A stretch of DNA of 5,674 nucleotides from Clostridiales bacterium. Its GTDB lineage: Bacteria > Bacillota > Clostridia > Saccharofermentanales > UBA5734. The stretch lies in assembly GCA_007133255.1 (NCBI GenBank), contig SLMY01000136.1:1-5674 (forward strand). The letters are read 5' to 3'. Both the position numbers and the translations under genes were made by a program. Positions 1 through 5,628 of the stretch are shown here, one piece after another (position 1 is the stretch's first letter; the number at the start of each line of letters is the position of its first letter). The notes under the pieces are model-generated. The model was not told the DNA's origin. It did not search any database and saw only the letters and a list, made by a program, of their open reading frames with translations.

Positions 1-1
1 A

Positions 2-973
2 GCTTATGAAGCAATTGTAGAACGTATAGGTTTTATTTACCTGATCATCCTGGTCATTGGTGTTTTCAGCGCGACTCTTGACGCGATCGATGATATTTAC
101 AACCAGCATGAAGTCGCCAGGCAGAAGCCGATAAAAGGTTATCTGCAGGGTATAAAAGTCTTTGTTTATGTTATTGCCGGCGTGGTCATGATCTCAAAAC
201 TAATAGGTGAAAGCCCCATCATTTTGCTTTCCGGTATTGGTGCCATGACAGCTGTCATCCTGCTGATTTTTCAGGATTCGATTCTTGGACTGGTCGTGGG
301 AATACAGCTTGCTTCCAATGATATGGTTCGGATTGGTGACTGGATTGAGATGCCAAAATATAACGCCGATGGTGATGTCATTGAAATATCACTGACGACT
401 GTTAAAGTTGAGAATTTTGACCGGACTATCACAACCATACCGCCGCATGCTCTGGTAAAGGATTCTTTTCGAAACTGGCGCGGCATGCAGGAAGCAGGCG
501 GCCGACGTATTATGCGCTCATTTTATATTGATACAAGCAGTATCAGCTTCTGCACACCGCAGATGATAGAAGAATACAAACGCATTGTTTATCTTAAAGA
601 TTATGTTGAACGAAAAGAAGCAGAAATCGCTGCCTACAACCAGGCGCATCAGATAGATGCCAGCCATCCTGTGAATGGCCGGCATATGACCAATATTGGT
701 ACCTTCAGAGCTTATATCCAGCGGTATATCCGTAATCACACCCAGATTCATCAGGATATGATCCAGATGGTGCGTCAGCTGCCGCCAAAAGAATATGGCT
801 TGCCAATTGAACTTTATATGTTTACCAAAACCACCAGCTGGCCGGAATATGAAATGATACAGGCGGACATATTTGATCATATCCTGGCTGCCGCGCCTAA
901 TTTCGGGCTTCGTGTTTTCCAGAACCCCAGCGGGCATGATCTAAGAACACTGAAAGAAAAAGCGATCAGCTGA
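2..973 (+). CDS. MscS-family mechanosensitive ion channel, YbdG-like (5' truncated by window edge)
   Basis: This is the C-terminal 323 residues of a small-conductance mechanosensitive channel, an inner-membrane pore that releases solutes on osmotic downshock. The reading frame is open back to base 2, so the GTG at 182 is internal and not the start. Visible in order are a hydrophobic helix at partial residues 10-24, a second at about 48-66, and a long pore-lining TM3-like stretch at about 71-106 rich in Gly, Ala, Ile and Leu. The soluble beta domain follows, with DMVRIGDWIEMP, then ITTIPPHALVKDSFRNWRGM (143-162) and GGRRI. The SFRNWRGM and GGRRI signatures, and the C-terminal WPEYEMIQADIFDHI and FQNPSGHD segments, are the pattern I know from the YbdG/MscM branch rather than MscS proper. 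YbdG of E. coli is about 415 residues, so roughly 90 N-terminal residues should lie outside the window. The family is firm; the exact subfamily is from memory. Its 3' end overlaps pyk. Confidence 0.9.
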   Translation, partial: AYEAIVERIGFIYLIILVIGVFSATLDAIDDIYNQHEVARQKPIKGYLQGIKVFVYVIAGVVMISKLIGESPIILLSGIGAMTAVILLIFQDSILGLVVGIQLASNDMVRIGDWIEMPKYNADGDVIEISLTTVKVENFDRTITTIPPHALVKDSFRNWRGMQEAGGRRIMRSFYIDTSSISFCTPQMIEEYKRIVYLKDYVERKEAEIAAYNQAHQIDASHPVNGRHMTNIGTFRAYIQRYIRNHTQIHQDMIQMVRQLPPKEYGLPIELYMFTKTTSWPEYEMIQADIFDHILAAAPNFGLRVFQNPSGHDLRTLKEKAIS

Positions 974-2723
974 TGATACCGCGGTCAAAATCAATGCTGA
1001 CAATAGTTCCGTTTTTCAGAAGTTTTGTCGCGTTTTCACAGGCATAGATCACCGGAATATCCAGCGCCATAGCCAGTGTGATCGCGTGTCCGGACGGATC
1101 TTCGTCTTCCACGATCATCGCCCTCGCGCGCCTGACCACAGGCAGCAGCGCGTTATTAGTTGAACGGGCCACCATAATAAAATCACTTTGATTAGCCGCA
1201 TGTTGAATGCTTTCCGCATCGTTTACCACCAGGACTTCTCCACTGGTTTTCCCTTTGCCAATACTCAGACCGCTGGCCAGAACCGAGCCGACTGTCTGAA
1301 CCTTGAGTGTGTTTGTTGTCCCGCTTATACCAATGGGTGTACCGCCCGTTATAACAATGACATCGCCATTCTGAACCGCGCCGGATTCGAGTGCTTTGCT
1401 GATTCCCTGCTCGAACATCTCATCTGTCGACGTCACTTCGCTGACCAGATAAGGATAGACACCCCAGGAAAGCGTCAGCTGGCGCAGTGACTTTTCTGAG
1501 ACAGTTGTAGCGATTATCGGGCATTCCGGTCTGAACCGAGAAATAAGACGGGCTGTTCTGCCGCTATGTGTTACAGCAACAATAGCTGAAGCTTTCAAGT
1601 CCATCGCTGTGGTGCAAGTCGCATGGCTGATGGCGTTAGCTACACTTGGAACCATATCGTATTGTCCTGACTGAAAGTATTTCCAGTAATCAATTGAGTG
1701 TTCAGTTTGCCTGGCGATACTGTCCATCATTCTCAGGCTTTCGACTGGATAACGTCCTATCGAGGTTTCACCAGACAGCATAACCGCGCTGGTCCCGTCT
1801 ATTATCGCGTTAGCCACGTCGCTGACTTCGGCACGGGTGGGCCTTGGATTACGAATCATTGAATCCAGCATTTGTGTCGCTGTTATACAAGGTTTACCAA
1901 TTTTATAACACTTCTCTATCATAGTCTTCTGCAGCATCGGGACTTCCTGCATGGGAATTTCCACACCCAGGTCGCCACGGGCAACCATGATGCCATCTGA
2001 TACTTTCAGAATCTCATCAAAATTATTAACACCTTCTCTGTTCTCAATTTTAGCTATCAGATGAAGTTGTTCTCCATGAAGTTTATTCAGAACTTTTCTT
2101 ATCTCCATGATATCAGATGCTTTTCTGACAAAAGAGGCAGCGATAAAATCAATATCATGATCTACAGCAAACTGAATATCAGCAATATCTTTATCTGTCA
2201 GCGGCGGAAGATTTGTTTCAACATCCGGCAAATTGACACTTTTTCTGTCAGACACAAGCCCGCCATTACAAACCTCACAATGAATATCCTTGCCATCAAT
2301 TTGCAGTACAGCCAGTTCAATCAGACCATCATCAATCAATATTCTTGAGTTTTTTCGAATATCCTGATGTATGTTGTCGTATGTTACTGGTATGAGTGAT
2401 CCATGCCCGGTTTCGTCGGTCGCTCTAACTGTGACCTGATCGCCTTCATGAAACATGACATGCCCGCCGTCAAATATTCCTGTTCTGATTTCAGGTCCTC
2501 TTGTATCAAGCAAGAGCGCCAGACTCCTCCCCATGTTTTCACATAAACGCCGTATACGTTCAATTCTCTTTTTATGCTCCTCATGTGAACCATGTGAAAA
2601 ATTAAGCCTGGCGACATTCATGCCCTGTTCCAGAAGTGAGCGCAGCACATCATCCTGATCAAGTGCTGGTCCCATTGTACAGATTATTTTAGTTTTGCGC
2701 ATGGTCATACCTTCCATATTCAC
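966..2723 (-). CDS. pyk: Pyruvate kinase with C-terminal PEP-utiliser-like domain
   Basis: Cytoplasmic glycolytic enzyme that transfers phosphate from phosphoenolpyruvate to ADP, giving pyruvate and ATP. All core motifs are present: RKTKIICTMGPA (9-20), NFSHGS (41-46), LDTRGPEIRTG (72-82), the family signature IAKIENREGV with catalytic Lys225 and metal-binding Glu227, ARGDLGVE with Asp251, and TATQMLDSM (281-289). The B domain lies at about 84-180 and the allosteric C domain at about 355-480. An extra domain (about 495-585) resembles the mobile His domain of PEP-utilising enzymes, as in Bacillus-type enzymes of 585-587 residues. Its usual TSH is SGH here, with the histidine kept (His546). The GTG at 2723 sits 9 nt after an AGGAG (2737-2733). 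In-frame ATGs at 2717, 2708 and 2702 are alternatives; the last gives the family-typical MRKTK start and has GGAAGG 7 nt upstream. The stop at 966-968 lies inside the 3' end of the convergent mscS gene. Confidence 0.97.
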   Translation of the reverse strand: MNMEGMTMRKTKIICTMGPALDQDDVLRSLLEQGMNVARLNFSHGSHEEHKKRIERIRRLCENMGRSLALLLDTRGPEIRTGIFDGGHVMFHEGDQVTVRATDETGHGSLIPVTYDNIHQDIRKNSRILIDDGLIELAVLQIDGKDIHCEVCNGGLVSDRKSVNLPDVETNLPPLTDKDIADIQFAVDHDIDFIAASFVRKASDIMEIRKVLNKLHGEQLHLIAKIENREGVNNFDEILKVSDGIMVARGDLGVEIPMQEVPMLQKTMIEKCYKIGKPCITATQMLDSMIRNPRPTRAEVSDVANAIIDGTSAVMLSGETSIGRYPVESLRMMDSIARQTEHSIDYWKYFQSGQYDMVPSVANAISHATCTTAMDLKASAIVAVTHSGRTARLISRFRPECPIIATTVSEKSLRQLTLSWGVYPYLVSEVTSTDEMFEQGISKALESGAVQNGDVIVITGGTPIGISGTTNTLKVQTVGSVLASGLSIGKGKTSGEVLVVNDAESIQHAANQSDFIMVARSTNNALLPVVRRARAMIVEDEDPSGHAITLAMALDIPVIYACENATKLLKNGTIVSIDFDRGIIS

Positions 2724-2732
2724 AATACCGTT

Positions 2733-2737
2733 CTCCT
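2733..2737 (-). promoter_or_regulatory. Ribosome binding site for pyk (supports GTG start at 2723)
   Basis: AGGAG on the minus strand, 9 nt before the GTG at 2723. It is 15 nt from the ATG at 2717 and 30 nt from the ATG at 2702, so it favours the GTG. A second purine run, GGAAGG, within codons 3-5 lies 7 nt before the ATG at 2702 and could serve that start instead. The choice changes only the first seven residues. Confidence 0.6.
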
Positions 2738-2765
2738 ATAAATTTAATTTCACATCAACAGCTGC

Positions 2766-2797
2766 CAAGTCTGTTTAAAGTTTTGTTAAACAGCTTG
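2766..2797 (-). promoter_or_regulatory. Hairpin / inverted repeat in the pyk 5' leader
   Basis: On the minus strand CAAG-CTGTTTAA is followed by a 7-nt spacer and then TTAAACAG-A-CTTG. This gives 12 base pairs interrupted by one bulged A; the inner 8 bp are perfect. It lies between the pyk promoter and its ribosome binding site, in what should be transcribed leader. There is no T-tract after it, so it is not a terminator. It could be an mRNA-stabilising stem or a repressor operator just downstream of the start of transcription. The structure is seen; the role is inferred. Confidence 0.5.
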
Positions 2798-2811
2798 AAC
2801 CTGCCAAATTA

Positions 2812-2840
2812 ATTATATCAAAAACAAACGCTGATGCTGA
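2812..2840 (-). promoter_or_regulatory. Extended -10 promoter for pyk
   Basis: Minus-strand TGATATAAT (2820-2812) is a perfect TGnTATAAT extended -10 box. At the 17-nt spacing, the -35 position (2840-2835) reads TCAGCA, a weak match to TTGACA, which an extended -10 commonly tolerates. Transcription would start near 2805, giving a leader of about 80 nt before pyk. The -35 region abuts the T-tract of the upstream terminator. Confidence 0.65.
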
Positions 2841-2864
2841 AAAAAATCAATCACAAGTGATTGA
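2840..2864 (-). terminator. Intrinsic terminator between the CAP-protein gene and pyk
   Basis: On the minus strand TCAATCAC, a 2-nt TT turn and GTGATTGA form an 8-bp perfect stem (2864-2847). It is followed at once by seven T residues (2846-2840). This is a Rho-independent terminator for minus-strand transcripts coming from the CAP gene (stop at 3012) or from a small RNA in 2865-3011. The stem is short and AU-rich, and in RNA the tetraloop would probably be CUUG. The 3' arm can also pair with 2899-2892. Confidence 0.75.
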
Positions 2865-2900
2865 AGTCTTGAGTCCGTCAAATGGATCTCAGATTGATTC

Positions 2901-2983
2901 AGCTGATGATGTTGACATCAGCTAATGCACAAAACAATTGTGCGCGATCCCCTTCTAAGCCGCAGGTGGGGAGGGTTCACCCT
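2901..2983. other. Cluster of inverted repeats in a gene-free stretch (2865-3011)
   Basis: Four short inverted repeats sit within about 80 bp. AGCTGATG/CATCAGCT (2901-2923) is an 8-bp perfect stem with a 7-nt loop. GCACAA/TTGTGC (2927-2943) is a 6-bp perfect stem with a 5-nt loop. TCCCC/GGGGA (2948-2972) has a 15-nt loop. AGGGT/ACCCT (2972-2983) has a 2-nt gap and shares its first base with the third repeat. No credible reading frame spans them. The stretch is more GC-rich than its flanks on the pyk side. It could be a structured 3' UTR of the CAP gene, an independent small RNA ending at the 2840-2864 terminator, or a relic of a palindromic mobile element. I do not recognise it as a known RNA family. 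Confidence 0.5.
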
Positions 2984-3011
2984 ATCACATCTGAAGTCAC
3001 GAGTTTTTGGT

Positions 3012-4055
3012 TTAGCCAATAAAAAGCTGAGATACATAATCAGTCCCAGAACACTGATAAAAACCAATGCCAACAGATGTAAACTGAACACCCAGAATAT
3101 TTTTTCGATGACCTTCTGAATCCATCCATGCCTGGACCATTTGATTCGGTGTGAGCATACCTGTTGTGCTTCTGAGCAGGTTTTCACCAGCGTAACTTCT
3201 CGAAATACTGTATTCGTCAAGAACCGTAAAACAACTGTCTCCATTTGGACGGTCATGGCTGAATGTATCAGAAGAAAGCGATATTTCTTCTGCTCTGACC
3301 GCGGCAGCCTGACTTAAATCAGCGGACGGATATCGTAAAGCAGACAGATTTCTTGCCTGCCGCTCAACATTGACCAGTCTGAAAATCTCATCAATCCATG
3401 CTTTTACCGGTTGATTTCGCCAGTAGGCAAGGTCATCAGGCGCGATTGTCGGGGTTGGGGTTGCTGTAGGTTTTGGCGTTGGCGTGGCTGTTGGTGCCGG
3501 GGCTGCCGTTGGCTTGGGAGTCGGCGTGGCTGTTGGTGCCGGGGCTGCCGTTGGCCTGGGAGTCGGCGTGGCTGTTGGTGCCGGGGCTGCCGTTGGCCTG
3601 GGAGTCGGCGTGGCTGTTGGTGCCGGGGTTGCCGTTGGCCCGGGAGTTGGCGTGGCTGTTGATGCCTGTCTAGATGTTAACTCAGAGGTTGGTGTCTGCT
3701 GCTTTGTTGGAAACTGCTGTTGATCAGACGCATGATCAGATACTTGTCCACTTAACGGATCAGTATCAGTATACTGTCGATAAAGAAATTGATCTTGCAG
3801 GATATCCAAGTCATAAATCAGTTTTATCGCTTTTTCATGCGACATTGTTAAATTTTTCTTTTCTGTAACATTTATTTCTTGAGAAATAAGTGCATCATTT
3901 TGGTCAATTTCCGCAGATAAAAAAGATTCCCGCTGGCTGTCCGGCATCGGCTCATTATTTCCCAGGACACTTTTCACGCCACTGCCTGCCAGACCTGAAA
4001 AGACTATAATGCCTGCTAGAAGCAGCAGAACAAAACTAAAATACTTATTTTTCAT
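3012..4055 (-). CDS. Exported CAP/SCP-domain (PR-1-like) protein with Pro/Thr/Ala repeat stalk
   Basis: A 347-residue protein in three parts. The N-terminus (KNK, then a hydrophobic run at about 6-23) is a signal peptide or uncleaved anchor; no lipobox cysteine is visible. A polar region (about 30-130) leads into five 14-residue repeats of the form TATPTPxPTAAPAP (133-202), a flexible stalk that would span the cell wall. The C-terminal CAP domain (about 215-347) carries the family landmarks: VNVERQARNLSAL, RAEE (254-257), FSHDRP with His267, AGENL with Glu291, SEGHRKNIL with His316, and a final VGIGFY...SQLFIG. His267, Glu291 and His316 are candidates for the CAP cavity residues. Bacterial CAP proteins of this build are common in Bacillota, and their biochemical role is mostly unknown. 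GGAG lies 5 nt before the ATG. The gene appears to be transcribed alone. Confidence 0.9.
   Translation of the reverse strand: MKNKYFSFVLLLLAGIIVFSGLAGSGVKSVLGNNEPMPDSQRESFLSAEIDQNDALISQEINVTEKKNLTMSHEKAIKLIYDLDILQDQFLYRQYTDTDPLSGQVSDHASDQQQFPTKQQTPTSELTSRQASTATPTPGPTATPAPTATPTPRPTAAPAPTATPTPRPTAAPAPTATPTPKPTAAPAPTATPTPKPTATPTPTIAPDDLAYWRNQPVKAWIDEIFRLVNVERQARNLSALRYPSADLSQAAAVRAEEISLSSDTFSHDRPNGDSCFTVLDEYSISRSYAGENLLRSTTGMLTPNQMVQAWMDSEGHRKNILGVQFTSVGIGFYQCSGTDYVSQLFIG
3450..3659. repeat. 42-bp tandem repeat (5 units) encoding the CAP-protein stalk
   Basis: Five 42-bp units each encode 14 residues of the Pro/Thr/Ala stalk. On the plus strand, complete units starting at 3481, 3523 and 3565 begin GGCGTGGCTGTTGGTGCCGG and are near identical; 3481 differs from the other two by a T for C near its end. 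The unit at 3607 has a few substitutions, and the outermost copies are more diverged. Near identity at silent positions points to recent duplication or gene conversion. The unit is a multiple of three, so copy-number change keeps the frame. Long open frames on the opposite strand here are by-products of the repeat. Confidence 0.92.
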
Positions 4056-4060
4056 TTAAT

Positions 4061-4064
4061 CTCC
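4061..4064 (-). promoter_or_regulatory. Ribosome binding site of the CAP-protein gene
   Basis: GGAG on the minus strand, 5 nt before the ATG at 4055, supports that start. Confidence 0.7.
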
Positions 4065-4098
4065 AGAAAATCAAATCAGTTTTTTCTAATGACTCCAG

Positions 4099-4129
4099 AT
4101 TATACCATGTCTTGCACGAAAATAAACAA
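4099..4129 (-). promoter_or_regulatory. Extended -10 promoter for the CAP-protein gene
   Basis: Minus-strand TGGTATAAT (4107-4099) is a perfect TGnTATAAT. The best -35 candidate is TTGTTT (4129-4124), three of six matches at a long 19-nt spacing, so the promoter would lean on the extended -10. Transcription would begin near 4092, with a leader of about 37 nt. The same promoter design is seen at pyk. Confidence 0.6.
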
Positions 4130-4223
4130 GATGCGGAATAATGTCACATTTTTTACAGTTTCTTAAATGTCGTAACATATTTAACATAATACCTGTGTGT
4201 AAAAACAAGCACAAAACCAGAAA

Positions 4224-4257
4224 ACAGCCTGTACCTGGCAAAACGGGTACAGGCTGT
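4224..4257 (-). terminator. Long hairpin, probable intrinsic terminator of the Gfo/Idh-GH125 remnant unit
   Basis: ACAGCCTGTACC (4224-4235) and GGTACAGGCTGT (4246-4257) form a perfect 12-bp stem with a 10-nt loop. On the minus strand the stem runs into TTT and then, after CTGG, TTTT. This is a broken but usable U-tract, whereas the plus-strand side has only ATTTG. I therefore assign it to the minus-strand unit starting at 5591. It also insulates the CAP promoter from upstream transcription. Confidence 0.65.
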
Positions 4258-4318
4258 ATTTGAAAAAATGATTACGCATGTCATGGACAGCTGATTAAGC
4301 ATGATCCAGGCTTGTGCG

Positions 4319-4458
4319 TCACGATTCCAGCAAATATGGTTTTTCAATCATCAGCTGATAAACCCAGTCAGCAAAAAGGCTATTCGCCCAGGCAAACCAG
4401 TCGCGGGTGAAAGCGTTCGGATTATCAGCTTATCGATATCCTGCTTTATTTTACTCAT
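4319..4458 (-). pseudogene. Remnant of a GH125 exo-alpha-1,6-mannosidase gene (internal deletion, frame broken)
   Basis: From 4429 to the TGA at 4319-4321 the minus strand encodes 36 residues, including DNPNAFTRDWFAWANSLF and ending YLLES. This matches the C-terminus I know for glycoside hydrolase family 125, whose members end in patterns such as FTR-x-WFxWAN-x-xF-x-E-L. GH125 enzymes release alpha-1,6-linked mannose and are about 420-450 residues long. A TAA (4432-4430) closes the frame just upstream, so this piece has no start of its own. A start does lie just before it in another frame: GGGAG, 8 nt, then the ATG at 4458, reading MSKIKQDIDKL. That frame runs through the remnant out of frame to a stop at 4351 (35 codons). 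The simplest reading is one large internal deletion joining the first codons to the last ones near 4424-4435. The N-terminal assignment is inference; the C-terminal match is strong. It lies 80 nt after the Gfo/Idh stop. Confidence 0.72.
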
Positions 4459-4538
4459 TCCTATGTCTCCCTGGATAGATCAATCAAATTAAACAAAACG
4501 AATTCAGGAGCACGTTGTTATCGCGCATTGATATACGG

Positions 4539-5591
4539 TCATTTCTGGTTTTGCTCATGACATGTTTCTATAACATGCAGCTGCTTTTCTATTTGCCCGG
4601 CTGTTATCGGCAGCGGTTTGTCCATGGTAACAGCCTGATAAACATGGTCATAAAACCGACCAACAGCATCAGTGAAAACACGAGCGTCTTCAGTGGCCCA
4701 TGATTCATCATACCAGGATAGTTTCTCACCGCAATACATTGGAAGGCCGTCTTTAGTCTGCAATGATGACGTGATCAGTTTCTGAACCGGCGCTTCTTCT
4801 GTTTTAAAATACCGCCAGTTAAGGCTGGTCATCGTTCCTTTTAACCCGCCGCGTGTTCCTTGAATATGATACAACTGGTCCGCGTAGGCATCGCAGGATG
4901 ATATCTCAAGATCAATCAGTGGAATATCCTGACCACGCATGACCAGTTTCACATAATCCTCAGCGTCACCAAACGTATTGGCCTGGTCCATCTGACAAAA
5001 AATCTGAATGCCTTCTGTCTTGAAATCAATTAAGTCCAGCGCCTGGTCAAGCGGATGGGGTCCGGTATTAAATAAGCTGCCACCTTGAAAAGAACGGCTG
5101 CACTGCCAGTCCCAGCGGCGGGCAAAACCGTTGAATTTCAAGCTTATCTGGACAATTCGACCCAGCTTCCCGGAAGCCAGGACGCTTTTTATCTGCTCAT
5201 AATAAGGCGCGAATCTTGACTGTTGAAAAAAAGCCAGCACTTTTTGGTTTTCCTTTGCTGTTTGATCAAGATGTCTTACTTCAGCAGCTGTCGAGGCGGC
5301 TGGTTTTTCATTTATAACATGAAATCCGTGCTGTAGCAGATCTGCTGTAATCGGGGCGTGCTGATGACTAAACGACGCGTTCACCACCAGATCCAGATCC
5401 TCACTGCCAAACAAGTCCTCATAGCGGGCATAGATTGGACAGGTCCATTCCTTCGCGGCAATATCACGTCTGACACTAAGTTCATCAACAATCGCGCAAA
5501 CATCATAGCGGTTATCCGTTTTTAAATAACGGCCATGGATATCTCTGCCGCTTCTGCCTTGTCCGATAATCGCGGTTTTAATGCGTCTCAT
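4539..5591 (-). CDS. Gfo/Idh/MocA-family NAD(P)-dependent oxidoreductase
   Basis: A 350-residue cytoplasmic dehydrogenase of the glucose-fructose oxidoreductase / inositol dehydrogenase superfamily, which usually oxidises or reduces a sugar or cyclitol. The N-terminal Rossmann fold opens with IKTAIIGQGRSG (4-15, GxGxxG). VVNASFSHQHA (69-79) and the active-site motif NEKPAAS (94-100, Lys96) follow. The C-terminal alpha/beta domain has GGSLFNTGPHPLDQALDL (170-187), with His179 the likely catalytic histidine and Asp182 after it. The length is normal for the family. GAGG lies 7 nt before the ATG at 5591. The substrate cannot be read from sequence. The GH125 mannosidase remnant just downstream suggests a former role in use of mannose-containing glycans, but this is inference. 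No frameshift or missing motif is visible, so the gene appears intact. Confidence 0.92.
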   Translation of the reverse strand: MRRIKTAIIGQGRSGRDIHGRYLKTDNRYDVCAIVDELSVRRDIAAKEWTCPIYARYEDLFGSEDLDLVVNASFSHQHAPITADLLQHGFHVINEKPAASTAAEVRHLDQTAKENQKVLAFFQQSRFAPYYEQIKSVLASGKLGRIVQISLKFNGFARRWDWQCSRSFQGGSLFNTGPHPLDQALDLIDFKTEGIQIFCQMDQANTFGDAEDYVKLVMRGQDIPLIDLEISSCDAYADQLYHIQGTRGGLKGTMTSLNWRYFKTEEAPVQKLITSSLQTKDGLPMYCGEKLSWYDESWATEDARVFTDAVGRFYDHVYQAVTMDKPLPITAGQIEKQLHVIETCHEQNQK

Positions 5592-5612
5592 CTGTCCACC
5601 TCATTTTTTGTC

Positions 5613-5628
5613 AAGATAATTGTATCTT
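5613..5628. promoter_or_regulatory. Palindrome overlapping the probable -10 box of the Gfo/Idh gene (operator candidate)
   Basis: AAGATA-ATTG-TATCTT is a perfect inverted repeat with 6-bp arms and a 4-bp centre. The minus-strand TACAAT (5624-5619), a five-of-six match to TATAAT, lies within it. No good -35 is seen: TTATGG is found at 17-nt spacing. Transcription would start near 5612, leaving about 20 nt before the ATG at 5591. A repressor bound here would block the promoter, as expected for a sugar-inducible gene. Flanking TTGT (5608-5611) and ACAA (5632-5635) extend the symmetry imperfectly. Confidence 0.45.

Noticed and set aside
182..184. GTG at 182 as the start of the MscS gene
   Set aside because: The same frame is open back to the window edge and encodes plausible transmembrane helices upstream, so the gene starts outside the window.
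2941..2990. Known riboswitch or RNA families (T-box, FMN, SAM, c-di-AMP, 6S, SRP) for the GGGTGAACCC-containing stretch
   Set aside because: Short word similarities only; the conserved cores of these families are not present as I know them.
2918..3256. Minus-strand 112-codon open frame overlapping the CAP gene's 3' end
   Set aside because: It is an out-of-frame shadow of the CAP domain; the CAP frame has the conserved motifs and the ribosome binding site.
3411..3723. Three overlapping plus-strand open frames rich in Gly, Ala, Val, Trp and Cys
   Set aside because: They are antisense products of the 42-bp repeat, which keeps all frames open because its length is a multiple of three; none has a ribosome binding site or family-like composition.
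4153..4347. Minus-strand 64-codon open frame
   Set aside because: It starts inside the GH125 remnant in another frame and reads through the 12-bp hairpin; no recognisable domain and no good ribosome binding site.
4351..4458. A functional 35-residue peptide from the ATG at 4458
   Set aside because: The ribosome binding site is good, but most of the frame covers sequence that encodes the GH125 C-terminus in another frame, so it is better read as a broken gene.
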